NCBI GenBank assembly: GCA_013054445.1 | Contig: JAAMPI010000325.1 | Span: 1-43,171 of the forward strand | Source: Cudoniella acicularis | Lineage: Eukaryota; Ascomycota; Leotiomycetes; Helotiales; Helotiaceae | DNA: 43,171 nucleotides | Reading direction: 5' to 3' | Shown here: positions 12,039 to 22,500 of the stretch, in pieces | Position numbering within the stretch: the stretch's first letter is position 1 | How the letters are laid out: each line of letters begins with the position of its first letter | Notes under the pieces: model-generated | What the model was told of the DNA's origin: nothing | The model's database searches: none | The model's input: only the letters and a program-made list of their open reading frames with translations | Position numbers and translations under genes: made by a program

Positions 12039-12455
12039 GGCGAATAGCGGAGGCTCATCAGCGCCTAGCCCAAGATCTGAGATCCGATATCTGGTTGAGT
12101 GATGGGATTATCGATGGGGAAAGGTCAGAAGGTGTCCTTAATAGTGTAGGAAAAGTGGTGGACCATAGGGCTGTCATGAGGGAGGGACCGTGAGACGAAA
12201 CAACGGAACAAGGAGTTGGCTTTCGTGCATGCTCCAGCAGAAGGTAAAATATAATAGCGATCTCAGCCAGGGACGAATGACAACAGTAGCAGTAATGGTG
12301 GAGAAAATGGGGAGCGCGAATGATTGTGAAACAGGTATTCGATTCGATGTTCGTATTTTGGTGATGGTGGTGGAGGTGCCGCGCTATGAAATCGGAGAGT
12401 ACTTCTAGTTCTACGAGTAACCTACCTAGGTAACTCCGTATTTTCGCTTACATAC

Positions 12456-12612
12456 CACCACAATTTTAGCGTCGAAATGTCCCCCAAACTAGGAAAGCCG
12501 AAAAAGGGGGGCTTAGCGCCACAGCTGAACCCCCAGTTCCCCCCATAATTTTGGTGTCGACATATCCCCTAAACTAGGAAATCCGGGGCTTACACTGCGG
12601 CTGAGACCCCAG
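12456..12612. repeat. Two degenerate tandem copies of an ~80 bp unit
   Basis: Copy 1 (about 12456-12535) and copy 2 (about 12541-12612) share in order CAATTTTRG.GTCGA, ATRTCCCC, AAACTAGGAAA, GGGGCTTA, CACNGCNGA and a run of C followed by AG. They lie between the divergent promoters of the Zn2Cys6 gene and the membrane-protein gene. They could be remnants of a mobile element; no terminal structure was seen. Confidence 0.6.
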
Positions 12613-12913
12613 CCCTACCTCGTTTTCTGCAAACATCAACTCGAGCTTATTTGAATCAACACATGAAAAGATTCTCCAACAATGTGGCTTCGCCGCCAAT
12701 GAGGAAGTGGAGAGGGGTTGTCGGAGATGAGGATTTTTTTTTTTGGCTGCGGTGGGAAGGTATGTTGTCTTGCACTGTTGGCTAAGCTCAACTGCGAGCT
12801 GAATGAGTGTTGACTCGATGTTGCATTCTGTGGGATGAGCACTGTCTTCCATTTTTGTTTTCATCTCATTCTAATAAAAGATTTTTGCTGGAATAGGTGG
12901 TGCTTCCGGCACG

Positions 12914-12923
12914 TATATATAAG
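12914..12923 (+). promoter_or_regulatory. TATA box of the membrane-protein gene
   Basis: TATATATAAG lies about 120 nt upstream of the ATG at 13045 and is followed by a pyrimidine- and CA-rich leader, the usual form of a fungal core promoter and 5' UTR. It argues against the earlier in-frame ATG at 12835. Confidence 0.6.
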
Positions 12924-13044
12924 AGAAGAAGCCTCCACCAGATCATACCTCATCATCCTCTCGGTATCTACATCCTTCAATCATAAGAGCGACATTCTCC
13001 AACTCATCACAACATCACATCCACCACAACACCTATTCCCCAAC

Positions 13045-14053
13045 ATGCACCTCGACGACCTCGGCTACATCTCCATCGCGGAGCTTATCGTCTACCTCCC
13101 ATGCCTAATTCTTGGCTTTCTAGTCTGTCTTCGTCACGGATTCAAGCGTACTTCGGGCTGGATCTTTATCCTGATTCTTTCCACTGTTCGTATTGTGGGA
13201 GCGACATGTCAGCTGTTGACATACAGCCATCCGACTGAGGGTCTGCTCAAGGCGACGCTCATTTTTGACTCGATTGGAATTGCGCCGCTTTTGTTGGCTG
13301 TGCTGGGGGTTTTATCGAGATTGTAAGTTTGAAGATATTGCTTCTCTTGTGCTACAACTTGCATCAATTCAGCTACATTGAACCAGATGGCAATTTCGCG
13401 AATCAAAATCATATGTTGGAATTATTTTACTGACTAGTCATGATATTAGTGTCGATTGGGTCAACGCCTCTGAGCAAATCCCAAAATTCAACACTAAGCT
13501 CTTTCGTGTCCTCCAACTAGTCATCAGCATAGGCCTAATACTCGGCATCATCGGCGTTACTAGCGGTGGATCTTGGGCCGCCGACGGGTCTTTCACACCC
13601 TCTACCGTCTCCAAAGTCGGCATCATCGTCTACATTTTTGTCTTAGCCGCCCTAACCATCATCTTCATTTTGGAGCTTAGCTCCGTCTCAGTTGTGCCCA
13701 GTCAAGAGCGAATTCTTACAGTTCATATCCCTATTGCATTGTTGGCGATCGCTGTCCGCCTTCTATACTCGACACTCTGCATTTTTGTCCACGATGCCAC
13801 ATTTTCGCTATTTGGCGGCAGCATCACTGCAAACGTTCTTATGGCTATTGTTGAGGAGTTTTTCGTTGTCATTATCACGCTGGCGCTAGGGTTTAAGCTG
13901 CGTCGGATCAGTGCTTCGGCCCAGGACGAAAACATGAATCAGGACCGGAGGAGCAGGTTTAGGAGAAACCATGGTCGGCAGCCCCTTAGCTCGAAGGATG
14001 GAATAGTTGTCGAGGTTTCCACTTCTGAATTGGTGACTTTCTCATCTGTGTGA
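13045..14053 (+). CDS. Polytopic integral membrane protein, fungal family of unknown function
   Basis: Exons 13045-13322 and 13438-14053 join across a 115 nt intron (GTAAGT...CTGACTAG, with a CTGAC branch site) to give 297 residues. The start is chosen because it follows a TATA box and leader, and MHLDDLGYISIAELIVYLP opens directly into the first helix. About seven hydrophobic segments are visible, for example IVYLPCLILGFLVCL, FILILSTVRIVGATCQLL, IAPLLLAVLGVL, LVISIGLILGIIGV, VGIIVYIFVLAALTIIFIL and VLMAIVEEFFVVIITLALG. The C-terminal tail is basic and then Ser/Thr-rich, probably cytosolic. The pattern matches uncharacterised seven-helix fungal proteins. I know no function, and no ligand-binding motif is evident. 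Frame-intact. Confidence 0.85.
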
Positions 14054-14446
14054 AGATAGATTGGCGGACTTTTTTATTGTTACGGAACAGTACTTTCATT
14101 ACTTTCATTTCGCGTTCAGCCTCATGTGCTGGTCACATAGTTTAATATACTTCCTCTTTTCTCTGCGCCTCTTAAGCTCTTAGTTATTTAACTTATAATA
14201 TATATATTCATAGTGTCTCACAAGCAGAAAGTTAATAAATAAATCTTATTTTCTATAAGATCTAAGTTTGGATATATTATTTATATATTTAAAGTTAACT
14301 ACCAAAAATAAAGGTATATTACCGGATGCTTAACCAAACTCTCGATATTTTAAACGCCTTTATCGACCATGCTTTGGATTACTACAACTATTTCTCCGTA
14401 ACCTCGCCGGGAAGCATTCCTTGTGTCCGTCCGCCACGGAGACAGT
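14054..14446. other. Convergent 3' intergenic region
   Basis: The gap between two genes that end toward each other. Strongly AT-rich (TA-repeat at about 14198-14212), with no gene. Confidence 0.6.
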
Positions 14447-16222
14447 TTAGTTCTTGGCTTCGCTCTCTCTCTCTTTTAGCTTGGCCTCGGTAGTCTTCAG
14501 AGGGCTTTCAGGGCCCCCCTTCCCCTTAATACTCTTCCACTCCACGGCCAGGGCCCCCAGAATCATACAGGCGCTGAGGGCAGCTGTCAGGAGAAAGATT
14601 CGCGTTAGCGAGTAGTTGTATGCGTCCACGACAGCGCTGATCTCACTCGACGGCACGATTCTGCGAAGATCCGTTGCACCCGTGTTAACAATAGCTTCCG
14701 CATCGAGACCGGCAATTCCGGAGAGGCTGTCCACGAGCTTGCTCGAGAAGATATTTTGACCAACAGAAAGGAAGATGGAGCCACCAAGCTGCTGCATAAA
14801 GAACATTAGGGCCATGCCGAGAGGGACGTCAGTGCGCGGCAAAACATTCTGTGGAGTGAGTGTAGAAATTTGGAATCCACAGCCAATGCCGAGGCCATAA
14901 AGAACCTGGTAGCCGATCCAGTAGCCGTGGTACGAGCTGGGCGAAAGGGTCGAAAGCAAACCACTGCCAATGGAGCAAATAACTGGCGAAAGTAGCATAG
15001 CCGGAACATAGTAACCAATCTTCTGTGTAAAAATGGCAGCCACGATGCCCATGATAATCAGGGACAAGAGCAGCGGGATCGTGCTAACGCCGGCGTGCAT
15101 GGCTAAGTCGCCCTTCACAACTTGGAACCAAATTGTCAGATAGTAGATAACACACATCATGCCTCCTGAAAGGAGGAGCATAAAAATCAAGCTACCGGCA
15201 ATGGAACGGTTCAGGACGACTCGGGTTGGGGCCATCGCAATCTCTGGTGTGAAAACCTCGACGACAACGAAAACGACGAACAGGACGGCAAAAGTTACAA
15301 GAAGGCCGATGATCTTCGGTGCCGACCAGGAATAGGTTGAGTCTCCCCATTGAAGTGCGAGGATGAGACACACCATAGATGGAACGAAGAAAAGGATTCC
15401 GATGGGATCAAGACGCTTGACTTGGGCAATAATAGTGAGCTTCTCGCGCTTGGGTGATTCTATATGGAGAAAAAGGAGTATAGAAAGAAGTGTAAAGCCA
15501 CCAATTGGCAGGTTGATGTAGAAACACCATCTCCATGATCTTGCAGGGGTCAGCAAAAGAATTCGTTTGCCAGGCAAGAGATCAACTTACACTTTGTCAG
15601 TAAAGGTGCCACCAATGATAGGGCCAAGTACCGATGAAATACCAAAAGACCATACCGAAAAAGGAGGTGAAAACAGGGCGTTTGCGAAGTGGAATGAGTG
15701 GAAGTATGATCATCGTGCCGCCAGTGAAGATGCCGGCCGAACCTAAACCGGCAATGGCACGTCCGATAATAAAAACGATAGAGCTGGGTGCTGCACCACA
15801 AAGGGCTGACCCGACCTCGAAGATGACAATAGATATAATGAAAACCCATTTTGTCGAGTAAAGCTGGTAGACGCGGCCGGAAATGGGATTAAAACAGGCG
15901 GCAGTAAGCATGTAGGCACTGCCATACCAGCCGATATCCTTGATCGAATGGAATTCGTCGGTGATGCTTGGAATAGCCGTGGCAATAATGGTTCGGTCCT
16001 ATGAGGTCGCGCAGAGTGTCAGCCAGTTTGGTGATGAAGTGAAAAGGGGTTGTCGACTATTCTTACCAATGCGACAAGAAAAATGGAAACATAGATGCCA
16101 ATGATAATTGTCCAGAACTTCAGGGATTTCGGCTGGAAGTTCTTTTCGGCATCTACATATTCGTCGAATTCGTCGACTAGCTGGTCGGCGGCGGATGGTA
16201 CAGAAGCTGTGGGGGAAGGCAT
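14447..16222 (-). CDS. MFS drug/toxin efflux transporter (14-helix type), one frame break
   Basis: Exons 16222-16067, 15998-15591 and 15539-14447, with introns of 68 and 51 nt (GTAAGA...ATAG; GTAAGT...CAAG). Together about 551 residues, the size of DHA2-type pumps. Visible features: an acidic N-terminal tail, FWTIIIGIYVSIFLVALDRT in helix 1, WYGSAYMLTAACFNPISGR and the motif-A-like segment before STKWVF, GRAIAGLGSAGIFTGG, the motif-C-like LGPIIGGTFTD, WRWCFYINLPIGG, and many later helices. Exon 2 changes frame at 15644-15647: a run of four A on the plus strand where three would keep GMVFGISSVLGPIIGG readable. With that base removed all phases fit. Likely exports toxins or metabolites by proton antiport at the plasma membrane. 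It is transcribed away from the Zn2Cys6 gene at 16775, a common pump/regulator arrangement. Either a sequencing error or a fresh null allele. Confidence 0.85.
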
Positions 16223-16379
16223 GGTCAGTTAGGAAGAGTGAGTGAGATGCGAAGTAGATTTATCTAACCATATAATTATGCTGAGTAACAGCGAGCAGGT
16301 CTATTTTAAATATATCTCTTCATTACGGGAAGAGTTGGAGGTTTGAGTCCGCCAAATGAGTAGCGGCAAGGTCAAGAAA

Positions 16380-16390
16380 CCCGAGTCGGG
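16380..16390. promoter_or_regulatory. Everted CCG-N3-CGG palindrome
   Basis: CCCGAGTCGGG is a perfect inverted repeat around one base. It contains CCG-AGT-CGG, an everted pair of Zn2Cys6 half-sites, 158 nt upstream of the MFS start. Confidence 0.5.
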
Positions 16391-16483
16391 CGATATGTTG
16401 AAATCTCAAGGTCTACCGAGTCAAAAACGAGTGTATTCCATAAAGGAGAAGAAGATGACTACTGTACAGGAAGGGCTTCCAGA

Positions 16484-16499
16484 GCCTATAATTATAGGC
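16484..16499. promoter_or_regulatory. Perfect 16 bp AT-cored palindrome
   Basis: GCCTATAATTATAGGC is fully self-complementary. It lies midway in the divergent promoter. It could bind a symmetric dimer; no regulator family is indicated. Confidence 0.4.
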
Positions 16500-16528
16500 G
16501 TGGCACCAGGCCAAAGCGTACCCTGAAA

Positions 16529-16543
16529 CGGGTCTGCGACCCG
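16529..16543. promoter_or_regulatory. Inverted CGG-N9-CCG palindrome
   Basis: CGGGTCTGCGACCCG is a perfect inverted repeat (6 bp arms, 3 bp centre). It presents CGG and CCG half-sites separated by 9 bases, the classical geometry for a Zn2Cys6 homodimer, 232 nt upstream of the regulator's ATG. Confidence 0.55.
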
Positions 16544-16774
16544 AATCGCAACACGATAGGAAAGACCGAAAGATCACGTGACATTGCATGTGAACCTCTG
16601 GTGCCTCCACTGACTGTGGAACACCCACGCCCTCGACGACTACCTATACGAATCACCCTCGCCTTGCCCAAGCGCTTATCGATCGATCTTGAGGTCCGTT
16701 CCCGCGCGGCTATCGTTTAATGCCTCCTGGCCATTTAGCCCTAGAGGTGAAAGCCTACTGTCCGTGCTGCAACC

Positions 16775-19103
16775 ATGTCGACGGTAACACCTACGTCGAC
16801 GTCCTCCCAACCTTCGAAGCCGCAACGCGTGCTTGCCTGTATACTCTGCCAGCAGAGAAAGGTGAAGTGTGACCGCAAGATTCCTTGCAAAAATTGCATC
16901 AAGTCCCGGGCACAATGTGTGCCGGCGACACTGGCCCCGCGCCAGCGAAAACGCAGATTTCCCGAAAAAGAATTGTTAGAACGTCTCCGCAAGTACGAGG
17001 ACCTTCTCCGCCAGAACCATATCAAGTTCGAACCGCTCCACAAAGATTCGGTTGGAGAAAAGGAGTCTCCTAACCCCGACGGCGGCTATGATTCGGACGA
17101 TGAGCAGCGAGGAGCTGTGGCGGCAGATTACTCATCCCCTTCGACAACCGTCAAGTCTGAAAGGGTATACGAGGCAAAGTACGTATTCAAAAGAAACACA
17201 ATATATCAATATGCCTAACTCTCTCAGGAACATCTGGAACGCCATGGGCCATGCGGTACGACTACGCCGCACTTGATTCATTCTCTACTGACAAGTGAAA
17301 TAGTTCCGAGACCCCGATAATGACAGCGATTCCTCGCATGATGATGTGCATGAGGTTGCACTCAAGAAGGTGTGGGATCAATTGTTTCAAAATAATGATC
17401 ACTTTCTATTTGGCTCGCATGAGACGACCGTCGACCTCTCTACTCTACACCCCGAACCGGTCCAAATCTTTAGACTTTGGCAGATTTACCTGGATAACGT
17501 TAATCCGTTGCTTAAGGTCACACATACTCCTAGCCTGCAAGGACGTATTATAGAAACAATGAGCAACGCGACAAATATAAGCCCTACGCTAGAGGCGCTT
17601 ATGTTCAGCATCTACAGCATGTCTATTCTAAGTCTGGCCGAAGACGACTGCCAGGCCATGTTTGCTTCGTCACAGGAGGACCTTTTGAAGAGGTATAAGT
17701 TCGGCTGTCAGCAGGCCCTGTTGAATTGTGGGTTTTTACGGAGCGGCGATCGCGACTGCTTGACTGCATTATATCTATACCTAGTAAGTCTATCGGGTGG
17801 TTATTTTTAGGACTTCTAATGATTTTAGATCTCGGCTAGACCTATTACAGTTCCTCAATCATTGTCCTCCATGCTTGGCGTTGCCATTCGCATTGCGCAA
17901 CGCATGGGTATTCACAGCGAATCAGAGTTAGCCAAATGTACCACTCTTGAGGCTGAAATGCGCCGAAGACTTTGGTGGTCTCTTGTATTCTTCGATACTC
18001 GTATCGGCGAGCTGGCTGACTTTAAAACCGCGACACTGACTCCTACGTGGGACTGCAGAATTCCCCTCAATATAAATGATTCTGATTTACGACTAGAGAT
18101 GAAGGAGCCTCCACAAGTTCAGGGGAAATCTACCGAGGCACTTTTCGCCGTTGTGCGCAGTGAGCTAGGGGACTTTATTCGACACACCACATTCCACCAC
18201 GCTTTCGCTAGTCCGGCTTTAAGGCCCGTTGCCAAGGATGCTCAGAATAGTCCTATTCCAGAAGGCAGTGAGCTTGTCGACCTAGAAAAGATGATCGAGG
18301 ACAAATATCTCAAGTTCTGTGATCCAGAGAACCCGCTCCACTTCATGACCATCTGGATGACACGAGCATACCTTGCTAGATGTCGCCTCATGGAATACTA
18401 CTCCAGATGCTCGTCCGCACACCAGGCGGAGGCGCAGCGTGATGCCGCCATTTCGTACGCGCTCAACATGCTCGAGTGCGATACAAAGATCATGACCTCA
18501 CCCCTCACCAAAGGCTTTCTTTGGCAGATTCACTTTTACTTCCCATTTACCGCATACATCCAGATCGTTAAAAACCTAAAACGGCGACCTGTCTGTGACC
18601 AGGCTGAACAGGCTTGGGAAGTTATGAGTGACAACTACGAGGCTCGTTTCGATTTACTGCGCAGAGACGACGGCAATCCTTTGTTCCAACTTTTCACGAA
18701 AATTGTCTTCCAGGCATGGGATGCCCGCGAGGCAGCATTCAGACGGTTAGGAAAGTCGTTGGTGACACCAAGGATTGTGTTATCCATTAGACACAAGGTG
18801 GCACAAATAGCGCAAGATATACAAAATGTTGGCCCAGGACAGCCAAACGGTGCTACCGACATGGGCATTAAGGATCTTCCTATGTCAATGGCGATGGGCT
18901 TTGGTAGTCATAGCCTGCTGTATGGCATGGGAAGGCAAGACGGCTACGCAGGAACGGGGCTAGGGGCATACCCTGATATGTCCGAACTGGCTCCGCTAGA
19001 TGTTGATATCGATCAGTGGGACTGGTCTGCGATGGACTGGGATTTGGCGAATGCCGCGGCTGGTGAGGCTGGTGGGAGTTCAGGTGTATCGCTGCCGTAT
19101 TAA
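16775..19103 (+). CDS. Zn2Cys6 transcription factor with fungal-specific regulatory domain
   Basis: Exons 16775-17178, 17228-17255, 17304-17783 and 17829-19103 join in phase (introns 49, 48 and 45 nt) to give 728 residues. Residues about 22-48 form the zinc cluster CILCQQRKVKCDRKIPC then KNCIKSRAQC (C-x2-C-x6-C-x5-C-x2-C-x6-C). A basic linker and a short coiled coil (KELLERLRKYEDLLRQN) follow, which usually fixes half-site spacing in the dimer. The middle carries the fungal transcription factor domain: IFRLWQIYLDNVNPLLKVTH, LYLISARPITVPQSL, MLGVAIRIAQRMGIH, and MRRRLWWSLVFFDTRIGEL. The C-terminus is Gly/Met-rich and ends in an acidic WDWSAMDWD patch, a plausible activation domain. The divergent MFS pump is the obvious candidate target. 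The 28 nt second exon is unusually small but required by phase. Frame-intact. Confidence 0.92.
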
Positions 19104-19572
19104 ACATCTGGACCTAACGTTCTAGAACTCCTATCTATCTAGCGTGGATAGAAAAGTAGAGAGCTCTTTACTTCTATCATTCTAGGCCCGAATTTCAATT
19201 TTATATTCTCTCCTTTTTATTAGATTTTTAATAGATTAGATTTTAAAATTTTAAAGTTCAGTTGGACTATATTTTAAAAAGCTATTAAAATAAAACTAAA
19301 ATGAAAAATTAATAGAAGAATTTATACTTTTTAAGATTATTTATTTAATTATATAAATATATTATATATTAATAAAATGTCCTTAAAAATATTTAAACCA
19401 ATAGAAATCCATTAAATAATTAGTAAATTAACTAAATATATTCATTTTAACTCTAAGCATCTAGTATATAGGTTTTTTTTTAAGATAGATATTGTATAGA
19501 ATTTAAGAGAGGAAATAGTGTGATACTTAGTTCATGTCTATCTAGAACTCTTCTTGTTTACCTTATAACCTA
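19104..19572. other. Very AT-rich spacer
   Basis: From about 19190 to 19500 the DNA is almost entirely A and T and has no gene. It lies between the 3' ends of the regulator and the NLR relic. It may be RIP-mutated repeat DNA or simply a terminator spacer. Confidence 0.5.
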
Positions 19573-22500
19573 TTATAAGGAGCCCCTGCTTCCTCTCGGC
19601 TTCGCTACCTTTAATTCAGCGTCGACTTTCACTATAAACTCTAGCCTATCATTGGCAATAACAACGTCATCGTTTCGCGCAAACAGAACATCTCGCTTCG
19701 TCACCGCGCAGATCACGCCCCTTGTCCCTGAGAACCACTCGTAAGGCACAAAGAAATGCCTGATAAACGATACCGAGTCATTCCCCAGATTCTCGAGGTC
19801 TGCAGAGCAAACCCAAGAGTAGATGTCGAGGAGGATGAGTTTGCCGGTGTCACTAAGACTAATAATGTGAACAGTGTAATGAGCAAAGGCGGTGAATTGT
19901 GCACCGAGAAGTGAGTTTGAGACTGCTGCTACTGTAACTTCCTCCTTGCCTGAGATCTTTTCAGACGCCTTCTGGGCTTTACTTGTCTCGACAACCCCTT
20001 CTTGTACTAATTCATTCGCGATACCGAAAGCAGCTGCGTCGATGAGGTGCATCCCACGTGTCGTTGCCGAGCCATTAAGCTCGGATAATTCGAGTAGTGT
20101 CCGCTCTCTGTGGCCCATATATAGGTGGACACTCTTTAGCTGTAGCCCTATTGTGTCAATATCGAGGCGCACGAACACTATCTCCGACCAGTCACTCCAA
20201 GCATAAATTCGAGCCACTGCGCCCTCGATACAGATCATATGCTGTGGCGATTGATGGTGCTGAATCCACTTTCGGATCCCGGGGTTGGTTGAGCAGGTTC
20301 GTGTACCCTCCTTATGGCCATTGATGCTCCAGAGGTGATCCGAGTCGCGATTTGAGAGGATAAAGTTGCCCGCTTTCTCGCCTTGTAGGACTTGAATAAT
20401 GGACTTTCCACAGTCCAGGCGTGACTGTAATAGCATCTTTTCGGTTTTCCATCCACCGCGTTCTGATTTCCGTAGCTTCCAAGCGAAGATCCGATTTGAC
20501 GTATCAACATTTATGATGATATTCTTCTCAGGCCACCAAGAGAGAATATGGGCTAGCGATTTGTGTCTGTAAAGCATGCCCAGATGTTGCACTGTGATCC
20601 TTTTATGTCGGCAAAGTAGAGGCGGTCTTCTAGTTGTTTGATATAGGAGTCAGAGGCCTTAACGCGGTAGAGCAGCTTCAAGGTGTCAAATTCGTATATC
20701 TAGACTGTTCCAGCCCCCGTGCCTCCAGAAAGAAGGCGCCCGCCGTGGCTTGAGGCAATCATATGACAATTGGCGTGTAAGCTCTCCAGTTCCCGGTCGG
20801 TAAAGGGATCAAGGAGAGCGAGTTCACCATCAAGGTAAGCCACAGCAAGGAGGCCAATGTTTATATTGGGATTGAAAACGAGGGCAGAAACCACATGGGT
20901 GCTTGTCTCGCCATTCGGCAGTTTCTTCCACAGGTACTGACATACGTAGCTTGTTCGAGGCCCCAGAGTTTGACCGGTTCGTTGTTATAGGTGACGGGCA
21001 TCATCTTGTGACTTACGGAAATTGATATGGCTCGCGGTGGATGGTGTAATGGTGTGTCCCGGTATTCGACAAGGCCGTGCCATGGCCTATCAGGTTGTTG
21101 GATGCCATCGTTATCGAGATCCCAGGATGCTAAGTAGTTCCGGTGAGATGCAGCTAGGAGAAGGTCGTTGTTAAAAGTCAGACAGATAGGCCGCTGTGGG
21201 GCTTGAAAAGTGTATATTGCTTCACCCCGGCGAATGTTCCAGATCCGTATGGTCTTCAAGCCGCAAGATGCCATCAGGTCCGACTTGCTCTTAAATTGTA
21301 ATAATCTGACGGCTTCGCCGTGATCGAGAACATTATACTCCTGACAGGGCGTCGCATAATACAGGGAGACTGTTCCATTTGTTAATCCTATTGCAAAAAA
21401 AAATCTTCTCCATAGCAAGAGCGATTGTCTGGACCTGACGGAAATCAATACATGACAGTCGGTCATCCGACTCAGCATTTGAGAGTCCTGAAACAGTGAG
21501 GCTTCGCCCAGTATTTCCAACTTTGTACACTATAGACTCCTTGGGACAGAACGGCGGAATGAGCGAGTAGATCGCGGATGGCGATGTTATGAGAGCATCG
21601 GCAAATTTCACCACAATGCGAGTGAGAACTATCACCTAACCTTTGAGATTTTGCATTTCCCAACCAAGAGCGGCCCGTTCCGTCGTGCATGAGTGGAGGT
21701 ACGCCCAGAGATTCCTCGCGGTGACGATCAAAGGAATGAGATTTTGCGTTTTAGCAATAACTTCTATCCATGAGAGCACATTTGACTTGAGGAATCGTTC
21801 GACAAGCATGAAGACATCATGTGCACGGGGATCCGCCTTGGTCAGGTGATATTAGAATGTTGCAAAGGCATACTGTGAGAATTCAACCCTTTTCTCCGTT
21901 TCTATCGGGATAGGCCCGTATCTGCCAGGTCGTGGAGATTTCATCTCCTCCCCAGTAAGGTACGTGAGACATGTTCTCGCGATCTCAGTATGTGCCTCTG
22001 TCTTGTTGATGGTAAATTCCAATTCAAATCCGTTTTCAGAAGGAATTCTCGAGCTGTCTCATGCACCATCTTAACTCTGCCAAACTTATCAACAGTAACC
22101 AGCTGCCCACAGAGTGCTACAACAGTCTCCTCTAATTTTGGGAAGCTATCTTTGGTGGCCAATTTTAGAGCTCCGTCAAGCTCCTTGGTTGCCAGCGGCC
22201 TCGTTGCACAAGTCAACCAGATGAGAAGAGTATGAGTGGGTTTCTTTCCGCGTGTACGTATAGTCTGTAACATAACTTCAAGCGTCCTATGGTACAAGGG
22301 TTCCATACTATGAGGTACATCTTCGAGAATTTGGCTGATCTCTTTATCGCTGTAAGCCTTTGACAACTCATTCATGACCAAGACTGTCCACAAGAAAGAT
22401 CCATTGGAATTCCTCAGAATCTTCTCGGCCAAAGCGGCACGGTCATCACTCTTGATATTCAAATACCTCGCTTTTGCTTCAACTAGGATTTTGATGTCAG

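Larger units (their letters stand above)
16223..16774. promoter_or_regulatory. Bidirectional promoter between MFS pump and Zn2Cys6 regulator
   Basis: A 552 bp region between two divergent start codons. It holds three perfect short palindromes (listed separately), two containing CGG/CCG half-sites of the kind bound by Zn2Cys6 dimers, plus a CACGTG core at about 16576. Joint control of both genes by the neighbouring regulator is an inference. Confidence 0.6.

Noticed and set aside
12835..13044. Upstream in-frame start for the membrane protein at 12835
   Set aside because: A TATA box (12914-12923) and a leader lie between this ATG and 13045, and the extra residues are not hydrophobic or conserved-looking.
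4578..19103. A secondary-metabolite gene cluster (P450, MFS pump, two Zn2Cys6 regulators)
   Set aside because: No PKS, NRPS, terpene cyclase, prenyltransferase or other backbone enzyme is visible in the window, and a HET gene and a membrane-protein gene intervene. The content alone is insufficient.
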